Part shown: piece by piece, positions 8,622-16,085 of the stretch
Numbering within the stretch: position 1 is the first letter of the stretch
How the letters are laid out: every line of letters starts with the position of its first letter
DNA from: an uncultured Bacilli bacterium
GTDB lineage: Bacteria > Bacillota_I > Bacilli_A > RF39 > UBA660
Assembly (NCBI GenBank): GCA_944358355.1
Contig: CALVQY010000009.1
Location: 1 to 44,141, forward strand
Reading direction: 5' to 3'
DNA length: 44,141 nucleotides
Program-made: the position numbers and the translations under genes
The notes under the pieces: generated by a model
Told to the model about the DNA's origin: nothing
Database searches by the model: none
The model's input: the letters and a program-made list of their open reading frames with translations, nothing else

Positions 8622-9009
8622 TTATTCTCTAATACTTGTAATTATCTTTCTTGTATTAGCAAGATTTTGATCTTGTTTTGACGAGAAATTCATTTTACTA
8701 ATCTTTGTTATTCCATCTACTAGATTAGTAACAATTTTATTAAAGATACAAGCAATATCTTCTTTAGTAATACTAGTATCTTCTAAAGTATCGTGAAAAA
8801 GCCCATCACATACTTTATCTCTATCAGCATGCATATCAGCAAGAATATAAGCACCATTTAATGGATTAGTAATATAATCTTCTCCATTCTTCCGTTTTTA
8901 TTCCTTATGCAATTCTTCAGCATAAGAATATGTCTTTCTAATAATTTCAACTTCTTCATTATTATACTCAACAACTTTAACAAGTAAATTATCAATAGTT
9001 TAAATTCAT
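8622..9009 (-). pseudogene. Remnant of a RelA/SpoT-type HD (ppGpp hydrolase) domain
   Basis: A ribosome site and ATG at 9009 lead into a frame broken after about five codons. The next frame gives a helix like the RelA/SpoT N-terminus (VEIIRKTYSYAEELHKE) that stops at TAA where Gln is expected before KRKNG. It then continues as NPLNGAYILADMHADRD, the HD motif FHDTLEDTSIT, and LVDGITKISKMNFSSKQDQN before a final stop at 8622. The synthetase, TGS and ACT domains are absent. A 70-residue piece (8834-8622) is still open but lacks a start context. The gene is dead. Confidence 0.85.
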
Positions 9010-9020
9010 TGCACCTCCTA

Positions 9021-9059
9021 AAAAAAGAAAAAACACCGAGACGATAAATCGCCCAGTGT
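9021..9059 (-). terminator. Intrinsic terminator after the 32-aa membrane peptide gene
   Basis: Minus strand: a GC-rich hairpin between ACACTGGGCGA (9059-9049) and TCGTCTCGGTGT (9044-9033), followed by TTTTTT-C-TTTTTT. It separates the small peptide gene from the RelA/SpoT remnant. Confidence 0.8.
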
Positions 9060-9064
9060 CACCA

Positions 9065-9163
9065 TCATATTAAAGATAAAGAGTATAAAAACATTATTAA
9101 AGAAAATACAGTAATTATTATAATGAATTTAATATAGTATTTTTCTTTGGAAATCACACTCAT
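9065..9163 (-). CDS. 32-aa single-span membrane peptide
   Basis: ATG 9163 follows a strong ribosome site (GAGGTGGAG). The peptide has a short charged start (MSVISKEKYY) and then one hydrophobic stretch of about 20 residues rich in Ile, Leu and Phe, ending in SLSLI and TGA at 9065. A TTGACA-17-TAAATT promoter lies upstream and an intrinsic terminator directly downstream, so it has a complete transcription unit of its own. Size and layout resemble type I toxin peptides or small stress membrane proteins. No antisense RNA was identified. It is too short for routine gene callers. Confidence 0.65.
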   Translation of the reverse strand: MSVISKEKYYIKFIIIITVFSLIMFLYSLSLI

Positions 9164-9177
9164 AACTCCACCTCTTC

Positions 9178-9220
9178 AAATATTAGTAATTAATTTATCA
9201 CTAATATTTAGAACTGTCAA
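9178..9220 (-). promoter_or_regulatory. Promoter of the 32-aa peptide with an overlapping 10-bp inverted repeat
   Basis: Minus strand: TTGACA (9215-9220), 17-bp spacer, TAAATT (9192-9197). A perfect inverted repeat AAATATTAGT / ACTAATATTT (9178-9187 and 9200-9209) brackets the -10 box and the predicted start point, as an operator would. Confidence 0.6.
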
Positions 9221-9248
9221 CATAGTTTTACAAAATGTTAATCCTTTT

Positions 9249-9791
9249 ACAAAAGTTTATTTTTTTACTATTTATGTTAATATTTAAGTAATTTGAGGTG
9301 AATTATGGAAAATATATTAGAACTACTAGATAATAAAAGAATTGAATATAAAATGATTAAACATAAAAGAGTTTATACCATGGAAGAAACAAAAAATATT
9401 AATTTAGAAAAAGTTGGTCTTATTCCTAAAAACATCTTTTTAAGAAATGCTAATGGTAAAGTACATTATTTAGTTACTTGTCATTCAGATAAGAAGGTAG
9501 ATATCAAAAATCTTGCTAAAGACTTAGATAGTACACGTCTTTCTTTTGGAAGTCTCGAAAGATTAAAGAAATATCTAAACGTAGAGAAAGGTTCTGTCTC
9601 ACCATTAGGCTTTATTTACGATAAAAACTCTGAAGTAATCTTTGTCTTTGATAAAGATTTAGTTAATAAGACTATAGGGGTTCATCCTAATAGAAATGAT
9701 TATACTATTTTTATAAGATTTAATGATTTAATTAAATTAATAGAAGAACATGGTAATAAGATAGTTTATTTAGATGTTTAAAAAGATAGAA
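9249..9791 (+). repeat. Right copy of the ~540-bp direct repeat
   Basis: Same-orientation partner of 4609-5150. It includes the leader, the intact deacylase gene and the first bases of its terminator. It is one base longer than the left copy overall. Confidence 0.9.
9305..9781 (+). CDS. YbaK/ProX-type aminoacyl-tRNA deacylase
   Basis: 158-aa single-domain protein of the YbaK/EbsC/ProXp family, which hydrolyses mischarged aminoacyl-tRNA (typically Ala- or Cys-tRNA-Pro) in trans. Typical features are the YLVTCHSDKKVDIKNLAKDL strand-helix, LSFGS, GSVSPLGFIYD and a C-terminal DLIKLI helix. The start is ATG 9305 after TTGAGGTG. It is the intact twin of the pseudogene at 4666-5140. It is one of the few plus-strand genes and converges with the MerR gene across a shared terminator. 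Confidence 0.88.
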   Translation: MENILELLDNKRIEYKMIKHKRVYTMEETKNINLEKVGLIPKNIFLRNANGKVHYLVTCHSDKKVDIKNLAKDLDSTRLSFGSLERLKKYLNVEKGSVSPLGFIYDKNSEVIFVFDKDLVNKTIGVHPNRNDYTIFIRFNDLIKLIEEHGNKIVYLDV

Positions 9792-9816
9792 AACTTAACT
9801 TAGTATCTATCTTTCT
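9782..9816. terminator. Bidirectional terminator between the deacylase and MerR genes
   Basis: AAAGATAGA (9782-9790) pairs perfectly with TCTATCTTT (9806-9814), with T-runs on both strands. The right arm overlaps the MerR stop codon. Confidence 0.8.
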
Positions 9817-10961
9817 TCTTTATAATAATATCTATAAGGTCTAGCCTTAATATTTAGATCATTCATTAATATTCCTAAATATCTAGTACCATCCTTTGTT
9901 GTTTCTTGATATAAACGATTATCAACTATTTTACCATTATTTTTTATAAGTAGATAATCATCTCTCCAAGTTACATTATCATAATTAGTTGTACCATCTT
10001 TATATAAGACTAATTCTTTATACTTAGTATCTGGCATATAATGTTCTTTACTAGGATTAAATATTTTTAAAGGCTCTACTATCTGTCCTTGTAAGCACCA
10101 CTTACCAACATATTTAGAATCATAAATAGGTTCAGCAGTTTTAAACTTCTCTTCTATTTTTTTCATATGTATTAAAGCATCTTCATTCTCTTTAGTTAAA
10201 TCATAAGCTTCTACATATATATCAGTTTTATTATCATTATATATTTCTATAAATTCTCCTCTTATTTGAATATTATTGTTATTTACATACTTAATCATTT
10301 CTTTATAAGTATCTATTACATCATCTATACTAGATGTATGTAATAAAGTTTCTACTGTATTATCAGTTAATATTTCTAAACCCATAGATTCCATAGCTTT
10401 AATAAAATTATAATTAGTTTTTAACTCATCATTTAAAACTCTACCTATAAAACAAGTAATATTATCTTCTTTAAAACCCACTTCATAACTAATTAAAACA
10501 CTAGGTAACTTAGAAAAATCCATATAATTAGTACTAACTTTTTTATCAATATCATCTAACTCTTTCTTAAAATCATTCCTCATCTTTAACTCTTTAAACT
10601 CCCCTATCATAACAAACATAGGATTTTTAATTAATTCCATATAAACTCCCCCTCTTAGTTTATTTTTAATCTCTTCAAGTTTTTCTAACTTATCTTGATA
10701 TTCTTCAGTTAATTTCTTTACTTCTTTAACTATATTATTATCTTTAGGATTATCAAGGATATTCTTTATCTCTTTTAAAGTAAATCCTGCTTCTTGTAAT
10801 GTTTTAATATTATGATAAGTACTAACTTGTTCATCACTATAATATCTGTATCCTGTAAAGTCATCTACTTCTTTAGGTATTAAAATGCCCATTTTTTCAT
10901 AATGTCTTAATGTTTTAATAGTACATTCACAAAGATATGAAAATTCCCCTATTCTATACAT
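9807..10961 (-). CDS. MerR-family transcription regulator with effector-binding and C-terminal lipocalin-like regions
   Basis: 384 aa. Residues 1 to about 70 are a MerR winged helix (YRIGEFSYLCECTIKTLRHYEKMGIL ... DDFTGYRYYSDEQ), followed by a coiled coil to about 105. A GyrI/AraC-type effector-binding-like region spans about 110-275. The C-terminal part (about 280-380; YVGKWCLQGQIVEP, ELVLYKDGTT, RYYYKEER) looks like the small beta domain attached to some Firmicute MerR proteins. It probably senses small hydrophobic compounds. Its own promoter has the 19-bp spacer and dyad typical of MerR control, so it is likely autoregulated. It is monocistronic between terminators. Confidence 0.85.
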   Translation of the reverse strand: MYRIGEFSYLCECTIKTLRHYEKMGILIPKEVDDFTGYRYYSDEQVSTYHNIKTLQEAGFTLKEIKNILDNPKDNNIVKEVKKLTEEYQDKLEKLEEIKNKLRGGVYMELIKNPMFVMIGEFKELKMRNDFKKELDDIDKKVSTNYMDFSKLPSVLISYEVGFKEDNITCFIGRVLNDELKTNYNFIKAMESMGLEILTDNTVETLLHTSSIDDVIDTYKEMIKYVNNNNIQIRGEFIEIYNDNKTDIYVEAYDLTKENEDALIHMKKIEEKFKTAEPIYDSKYVGKWCLQGQIVEPLKIFNPSKEHYMPDTKYKELVLYKDGTTNYDNVTWRDDYLLIKNNGKIVDNRLYQETTKDGTRYLGILMNDLNIKARPYRYYYKEER

Positions 10962-10979
10962 ATTCTTCCTTTCACCATG

Positions 10980-11010
10980 AATATATCACTACCCTTAAGG
11001 GGAGAGTCAA
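10980..11010 (-). promoter_or_regulatory. MerR-type promoter and operator
   Basis: Minus strand TTGACT (11005-11010) and TATATT (10980-10985) are separated by 19 bp, the overlong spacer diagnostic of MerR-controlled promoters. A dyad centred on CCCTTAAGGG (10992-11001), flanked by ACT/AGT, fills the spacer. It lies directly upstream of the MerR gene. Confidence 0.85.
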
Positions 11011-11017
11011 TAGCTTT

Positions 11018-11914
11018 TTATTTAAAATTAACTTCAAAATATGTAAAAACATTATCACTAGGAACAGTAAATTTAAAAAGGAATTTATTATTATCTAGTT
11101 TTAAAACATAAAGACTTGTTAATTTACGAAACATATCATCTTTCTTATTAGTTGGTAGATAAAAATCTAAAAAGATTGTTTTATCTCCAGGTTTTTTTAT
11201 AAATGCTTCTGTTTCTAACATATATTTTGTAATATCTTCTATACCATTATTAAAACTATTTAATGTTTCTAAATCAATATTAAGTTCAAAGCTAAGAGAA
11301 GCATCCCTATCATCGTCAACACCAAATATTTCTAAACTTATTGTTGGACTATATGTTACTTTACCTTTTTTACCATATTCAAATTCAGTCCTTTCAAGGC
11401 TACCATAATTATAAATAACTCTAGCATCTTTTATATCTTTTCCATCTATTTCAAAAATATAATCAGGGAAATTTAAAACTTCTCCTTCTTTTTTCATTTT
11501 ACTAATGTACTTATCAACGTTTTCCCTGTTATCTTTCTTTAAATTCTCAACAAATTTAGGTCTAAACTGCTCTAAATACTCAATAATTAAATCTGCATAC
11601 TTATCAACATTTTCATCATTAACAACATCTTTTAAATACTTACTTATTCCTTTTTCTCTATTTACTCTATCTACATAAAATGCTAAATAATTACTATCAC
11701 CTATTTTTTCTTTAACAGCCTTAACAACAGATAATAATTCTTCTCTTGTTGCATAATATCTACTACTGCTTCTTGAAAACAGTATTAAGACACAACCAAT
11801 AAATAACTTATCAGTACCATCACTTGGTAATGTCTTTTTAGTAAACTCTATTAAACTATCAATATTACCTTTTTCGTAATCATCATATAATTCCATTATA
11901 ATTCTATTAATCAT
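11018..11914 (-). CDS. Hypothetical cytosolic protein
   Basis: 298 aa, not recognised. The N-terminal half is helical (LYDDYEKGNIDSLIEFTKK; ELLSVVKAVKEKIGD). The C-terminal half is rich in beta strands (YSPTISLEIFG, DASLSFELNIDLETL, NKFLFKFTVPSDN). There is no signal peptide or membrane segment. It follows the Asp-box membrane protein gene by 16 bp in the same direction and probably shares its transcript. The ribosome site is weak. Confidence 0.7.
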   Translation of the reverse strand: MINRIIMELYDDYEKGNIDSLIEFTKKTLPSDGTDKLFIGCVLILFSRSSSRYYATREELLSVVKAVKEKIGDSNYLAFYVDRVNREKGISKYLKDVVNDENVDKYADLIIEYLEQFRPKFVENLKKDNRENVDKYISKMKKEGEVLNFPDYIFEIDGKDIKDARVIYNYGSLERTEFEYGKKGKVTYSPTISLEIFGVDDDRDASLSFELNIDLETLNSFNNGIEDITKYMLETEAFIKKPGDKTIFLDFYLPTNKKDDMFRKLTSLYVLKLDNNKFLFKFTVPSDNVFTYFEVNFK

Positions 11915-11930
11915 ACCATCAACACTTTCT

Positions 11931-12965
11931 TTAATTACTAAATGTTAAGCCATCATCATTACTAACTAACTCTATCTCTTTTAAATCATTTCCATCTGGA
12001 ATAGATACAGTTAAAACTAACTTATCATTTTTTAAACGAGGTAAGTAATTAATATAATAATAGTCTAAATCACCATAACCATTTATAGTAATAGAAACAT
12101 CATTAAAAGACTCACCTCCATCAGTTGTAACTAAGAACTTTTTATATCTATCATCACGACCTAATAGTCCTAAGTCAAAGATAAAACCTATATCTTCATT
12201 AACAAAAGTAATATTGGTATCTCTATTTACAACTAGATATTTATCATCACTTTCTAAGATATTTTTAAAACTTAACCCATTATCAGTAGATTTTTCTACA
12301 ATAATTATATCTTTTCCTGCTAAAGCAGAATCAATAACTCTTACTCTAATTATATCAGTCTTATTAAATCTGCTTTCATATATAATACTTCCTAAAAAAC
12401 TCTCTATTGTAGTAGAACTATAACTACCATTTTTAACATCTATTTTTTCTATTTCTTCTTCGATATTTTGGCTATATGTATAATTAATTAAATCTCCTTC
12501 ATCATCAAAAAACTCTGTCATTGAATAATTTTCTTTGCTAATCTCTTTATCATAATACATTTTCTTTTTTACAGTGTCTCCTCTAACAAAAAGATCAATA
12601 TAATCATAGTAAGAAACAGTATTACCAACTAAAAATCTACTCCTTGATTCCACCATCTTTTTATTATATAAAGTAACTTTACTTTCTTTATCTCCTAAAA
12701 TATAACCTAAGAGCAAGAATAATAATATAACAGTAACTATCTCAATAAATAGATATGAGGTAAAAAGCTTTAATTTAGCCTCTTTCTTAGTCTTATAAAT
12801 ACTTATAATCCCCAAAATTATGGTTACTAAAACTATTATAATAGAGATAAGTTTAATAATACCAAAATAAGTATAATTATAGTAAGCAAGCACAATATAA
12901 CCAATAAAATATAATATTACATATATAACTCCATAAAACAAAGGGCTTTTTAATAAAGATCTCAT
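11931..12965 (-). CDS. Membrane-anchored protein with Asp-box (BNR-like) repeats
   Basis: About 344 aa. The N-terminus has three closely spaced hydrophobic segments (roughly residues 5-95), then an extracytoplasmic region. Three Asp-box motifs (S/T-x-D-x-G-x-x-F) are visible: STDNGLSF, TTDGGESF and SNDDGLTF, the hairpin signature of sialidase-like beta-propellers. The repeats are too few for a full propeller and no catalytic set is evident. The GTG at 12977 overlaps the ribosome site AAAGGAG, so ATG 12965 is preferred. The function is unknown. The location next to Bce module 1 may be incidental. Confidence 0.75.
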   Translation of the reverse strand: MRSLLKSPLFYGVIYVILYFIGYIVLAYYNYTYFGIIKLISIIIVLVTIILGIISIYKTKKEAKLKLFTSYLFIEIVTVILLFLLLGYILGDKESKVTLYNKKMVESRSRFLVGNTVSYYDYIDLFVRGDTVKKKMYYDKEISKENYSMTEFFDDEGDLINYTYSQNIEEEIEKIDVKNGSYSSTTIESFLGSIIYESRFNKTDIIRVRVIDSALAGKDIIIVEKSTDNGLSFKNILESDDKYLVVNRDTNITFVNEDIGFIFDLGLLGRDDRYKKFLVTTDGGESFNDVSITINGYGDLDYYYINYLPRLKNDKLVLTVSIPDGNDLKEIELVSNDDGLTFSN

Positions 12966-13042
12966 TAGATATTCCACTCCTTTAATTTATTATACTATCT
13001 TTTTAATACTTTGGCATAATTATTATTTTTTGACTCAGTTCT

Positions 13043-13071
13043 TTGACATATACTACGCTTTACTATATAAT
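13043..13071 (+). promoter_or_regulatory. Consensus sigma-A promoter with no coding gene behind it
   Basis: TTGACA (13043-13048), 17-bp spacer, TATAAT (13066-13071): a perfect consensus pair on the plus strand in the gap between two minus-strand genes. Confidence 0.8.
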
Positions 13072-13077
13072 GTTTTT

Positions 13078-13176
13078 GAATCACTTAAAGTATGAATATG
13101 CGTAGGGTGATGTCTAATTAAAATATCTAAAGTGTTCAAATATGAACACTAAAGGAGTCGATTTCGACTCCTTTTA
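13078..13176 (+). ncRNA. Candidate orphan small RNA, about 100 nt
   Basis: It begins about 7 nt after the perfect promoter at 13043-13071 and ends at a strong intrinsic terminator: AAAGGAGTCGA (13151-13161) pairs with TCGACTCCTTT (13164-13174), followed by a T. A second perfect hairpin, AGTGTTCA-AATA-TGAACACT, occupies 13131-13150. The 5' part can close a short ATCAC/GTGAT stem. It contains no ORF with a ribosome site. On the minus strand the terminator hairpin also serves the end of the Bce permease gene. I do not recognise a known RNA family. Confidence 0.6.
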
Positions 13177-13184
13177 AAGTTGTA

Positions 13185-15245
13185 CTATTCTTTAATTATT
13201 CTCTTACTACAGTAATATGTAATTAGTAAATATCCTCCATAGATTACTACAAGTAGTAATGCAGTTAGAACTATTGCCAGCAACAGACTTTCATTACCAA
13301 ATGTTTCTAAAATATAATTACAAAACATAATACCAAAGATTGAATGAATGATGGCAATTACAAGTGGTGCTAAGAAGAATATGGCTATCTGTCTAAATAA
13401 AGCTTTATTAATAAGTTTTTCATCGGCCCCTATTTTTCTTAACATCTTAAATCTTTCTTTATTTTCTGTCGCTTCACTTAACTCTTTTAAAGCAAGTATA
13501 GCAGCACTACTTATTAAGAAGATTACACCAAGATATAGACCAATAAATGTTACTAAGGCACCAAGACCTACACTGCCTTCATATATAGAAAGTCTTGTAC
13601 TAGCTTCTATTGTTGAACCAATATTTGTAAGAGCATCACTTTTACTAATCAAAAGGTCTTCTATTTCTTGTTTTTCTTCTTCTGTATTAGCTTTATAATT
13701 AGCATACATATACTCTTCTTCTACAGTTAAATTACTAACAGCACTATCAGGTACAATAAATACTCCATCATTTATATGACTATTAGATATTTCTAAGAAT
13801 CCATCCATACATTTATCATATTTAGGATAATAAGTCTTACCATCAATAGTAATAGGTGTATCTAACTCTAAAGCCATATTTCTAACATCAACCATATTAT
13901 CATAATCAGCGATTACTAAATATTCATCAGAATCTATTGTATATGTGTCTAGTCCTAGTAGTTTGGCAACTTTATTATAATCACTAACAGTAACAATCTC
14001 TTCTATCGCATCATATGTCATAAATGGATATTTTTTATATACTTCTTCATAGGCACTACCTAAAGTACTTCTAACTGTAAGTTCATTAGTTGTATAAGTA
14101 TTAATATCAACAATATCTTTATAATAATCATTTATATTAAAACCTACACTTTTTAAATCATCTTCTATACTTATATAAGAGTTATTTACCTGTTGTTCAT
14201 TATATCCATATTCTTCTATAAACTCTCTTGGTATATTTTTAGTTTTTAATAACTGAATATCAATAGGTGCTAGTTCTTGTAAGTTAGATGTCATAGCATT
14301 TTTCATAGACATACAACTAGAGAAGACACAGATTGTTACAAATAACATTAAGCATATAACAGTCATAGAAAATACTGTGGTATTAATCTTACTACTAAAC
14401 TGTTTTATCGTAAAACTATTTAAACCTTTATAATAGAATTTCTTAAAGTGTTGTAATACTCTTAAGACAAGTCCTGAAAGTGAGAAAAATAGTAAAAATG
14501 TTCCTACGGCACCAAGACCTATTGGTAAAAATACTTGCCAAGTTTCTCTTAAGTTTTCTACGTTAGCAGTTACTTGATAATAAGCATATCCTAACATTAC
14601 AACTGCTACCACAAAGATAACTATACATAAATAGGGATTCTTTAACTTAACTGTTTCAGTCTTCTTATTAGCATTTATTAAATCTATTAACTTACATCTT
14701 GACACACTAATAGTATTAAATATCATAACAAGTAAGTACATTATACCAAAATAAATTATTGTCTTAAAAATAGCATTAGTACTTATAACAAAGGTAAACT
14801 CTGTAAGGTCTGCTTCAAACATATTGGCAACGATAACACTCATAACTTGTGATAAGGCACTGCCTAATAAGAGTCCTACTACAAGTGATAATAAACCTAT
14901 TAAGAATGTTTCTACTACTAGTATTTTAGAAATTTTACCTTTACTCATACCAAGAGTCATATAAATACCAAACTCTTTATTTCTTCTTTTCATTAAAAAT
15001 CTAGAAGCATAAATTATAAGAAAGCCTAGAACAAAAGAAACAAAGACAGATACCCCACTTAACATATTTAACATTAAATCTATTATATCTTTAGTACTTT
15101 CAGATACTTTCATCATAGCAGTTTGACTATCTATAGCATTAAAAACATAGAATATGGCAACACCGAGTACAAGGGTAAAAAAGTATATTGCATAATCACT
15201 AACACTTTTCTTTATATTTTTAAAAGCTAGCTTAAAGAGCATCAT
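13185..15245 (-). CDS. Bce-type ABC transporter permease (module 1)
   Basis: 686 aa with the BceB/FtsX architecture: about seven N-terminal membrane segments by residue 315, a large extracytoplasmic domain (about 320-555), and three C-terminal segments ending in the FtsX-like block ALKELSEATENKERFKMLRKIG. BceB proteins recognise peptide antibiotics bound to cell-wall lipid intermediates, free the target, and signal to the partner kinase. It overlaps the ATPase gene by 14 nt and ends at the hairpins at 13131-13174. Confidence 0.92.
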   Translation of the reverse strand: MMLFKLAFKNIKKSVSDYAIYFFTLVLGVAIFYVFNAIDSQTAMMKVSESTKDIIDLMLNMLSGVSVFVSFVLGFLIIYASRFLMKRRNKEFGIYMTLGMSKGKISKILVVETFLIGLLSLVVGLLLGSALSQVMSVIVANMFEADLTEFTFVISTNAIFKTIIYFGIMYLLVMIFNTISVSRCKLIDLINANKKTETVKLKNPYLCIVIFVVAVVMLGYAYYQVTANVENLRETWQVFLPIGLGAVGTFLLFFSLSGLVLRVLQHFKKFYYKGLNSFTIKQFSSKINTTVFSMTVICLMLFVTICVFSSCMSMKNAMTSNLQELAPIDIQLLKTKNIPREFIEEYGYNEQQVNNSYISIEDDLKSVGFNINDYYKDIVDINTYTTNELTVRSTLGSAYEEVYKKYPFMTYDAIEEIVTVSDYNKVAKLLGLDTYTIDSDEYLVIADYDNMVDVRNMALELDTPITIDGKTYYPKYDKCMDGFLEISNSHINDGVFIVPDSAVSNLTVEEEYMYANYKANTEEEKQEIEDLLISKSDALTNIGSTIEASTRLSIYEGSVGLGALVTFIGLYLGVIFLISSAAILALKELSEATENKERFKMLRKIGADEKLINKALFRQIAIFFLAPLVIAIIHSIFGIMFCNYILETFGNESLLLAIVLTALLLVVIYGGYLLITYYCSKRIIKE

Positions 15246-15999
15246 TTAAATCCCCTCCTAAAAGGGTAACTACATCAATAATCTCATCAAAGAACTCTTT
15301 TCTAGTTTTTTCACCCCTTATAATTTCATTAAAGACTTTACCATCCTTAATAAATATTACACGTTTTGCATAACTAGCGGTAAAAGCATCATGAGTAACC
15401 ATTAAAATAGTAGCATTTAACTCATCATTTAAGTAATTAAAACTATCAAGTAACATTTTACTAGACTTAGAATCCAACGCTCCTGTAGGTTCATCTGCAA
15501 GTATAAGTTGTGGTTCTGTAATAATTGCCCTAGCACTAGCGACTCTTTGCTTCTCACCACCACTCATTTGATATGGATATTTGTTTAAAATATGAGTTAT
15601 TCCTAACTTTTTAGCAGTTTCTTTAATAAGTTTATCTATTTCTTGATATCCTTTATCTTGAATAGAAAGAGCTAAAGCAATATTTTCATAAGCAGTTAAG
15701 GTATCTAAAAGATTAAAGTCTTGAAAGATAAAACCTAACTCTTCCCTTCTAAACTTATTTAAATCATTGCCTTTTAGTTTAGTAATATCTACTTCATTCA
15801 TATAAATATGACCTGAAGTTACTCTATCAATAGTAGAAATACAGTTAAGTAAAGTTGTTTTACCACTACCAGAACTTCCCATAATAGCGACAAACTCACC
15901 TTTACTTACTTCAAAAGAAATATTATTAATCGCTTTAGTTAAACCACTTCTTGATCCATAATACTTCTCAATATTATCAATCTTTAATAAATTTGACAT
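15232..15999 (-). CDS. Bce-type ABC transporter ATP-binding protein (module 1)
   Basis: 255-aa ATPase with Walker A GSSGSGKTT (about 42-50), Q-loop FIFQDFNLL, signature SGGEKQR, Walker B LILADEPTG and switch His VTHDAF. The C-terminal extension ending EIIDVVTLLGGD is shared with its paralog at 30257-31012. It pairs with the downstream permease. The ribosome site is AAGGAGGAG. A candidate response-regulator site lies about 60-85 bp upstream, at the end of the kinase gene. Confidence 0.95.
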   Translation of the reverse strand: MSNLLKIDNIEKYYGSRSGLTKAINNISFEVSKGEFVAIMGSSGSGKTTLLNCISTIDRVTSGHIYMNEVDITKLKGNDLNKFRREELGFIFQDFNLLDTLTAYENIALALSIQDKGYQEIDKLIKETAKKLGITHILNKYPYQMSGGEKQRVASARAIITEPQLILADEPTGALDSKSSKMLLDSFNYLNDELNATILMVTHDAFTASYAKRVIFIKDGKVFNEIIRGEKTRKEFFDEIIDVVTLLGGDLNDAL

Positions 16000-16056
16000 A
16001 ATTTCTCCTCCTTGTATAGAAAATATACTACTTTTTATGTCTTTTGTCGTTCGTTT

Positions 16057-16085
16057 AACCTTACAGAACCTTACTTTTTTGTAAG
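16057..16085 (-). promoter_or_regulatory. Candidate BceR-type binding site upstream of ABC module 1
   Basis: On the minus strand, TTACA-AAAA-AGTAA (within 16070-16085) is one mismatch from the TNACA-N4-TGTAA motif I recall for BceR-like regulators. It is followed by two direct GTAAGGTT repeats 10 bp apart (16067-16074 and 16057-16064), the spacing used by OmpR-family regulators. It overlaps the last codons and stop of the kinase gene. Confidence 0.55.

Noticed and set aside
8622..8834. A functional 70-aa HD protein
   Set aside because: It is an internal piece of a RelA/SpoT-like domain with stops and a frameshift upstream. Its first ATG is the Met of the DMHADRD segment and has no ribosome site.
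12214..13698. Plus-strand frames at 12214-12423 and 13348-13698
   Set aside because: They lie inside well-supported minus-strand genes, lack ribosome sites and have low-complexity translations.
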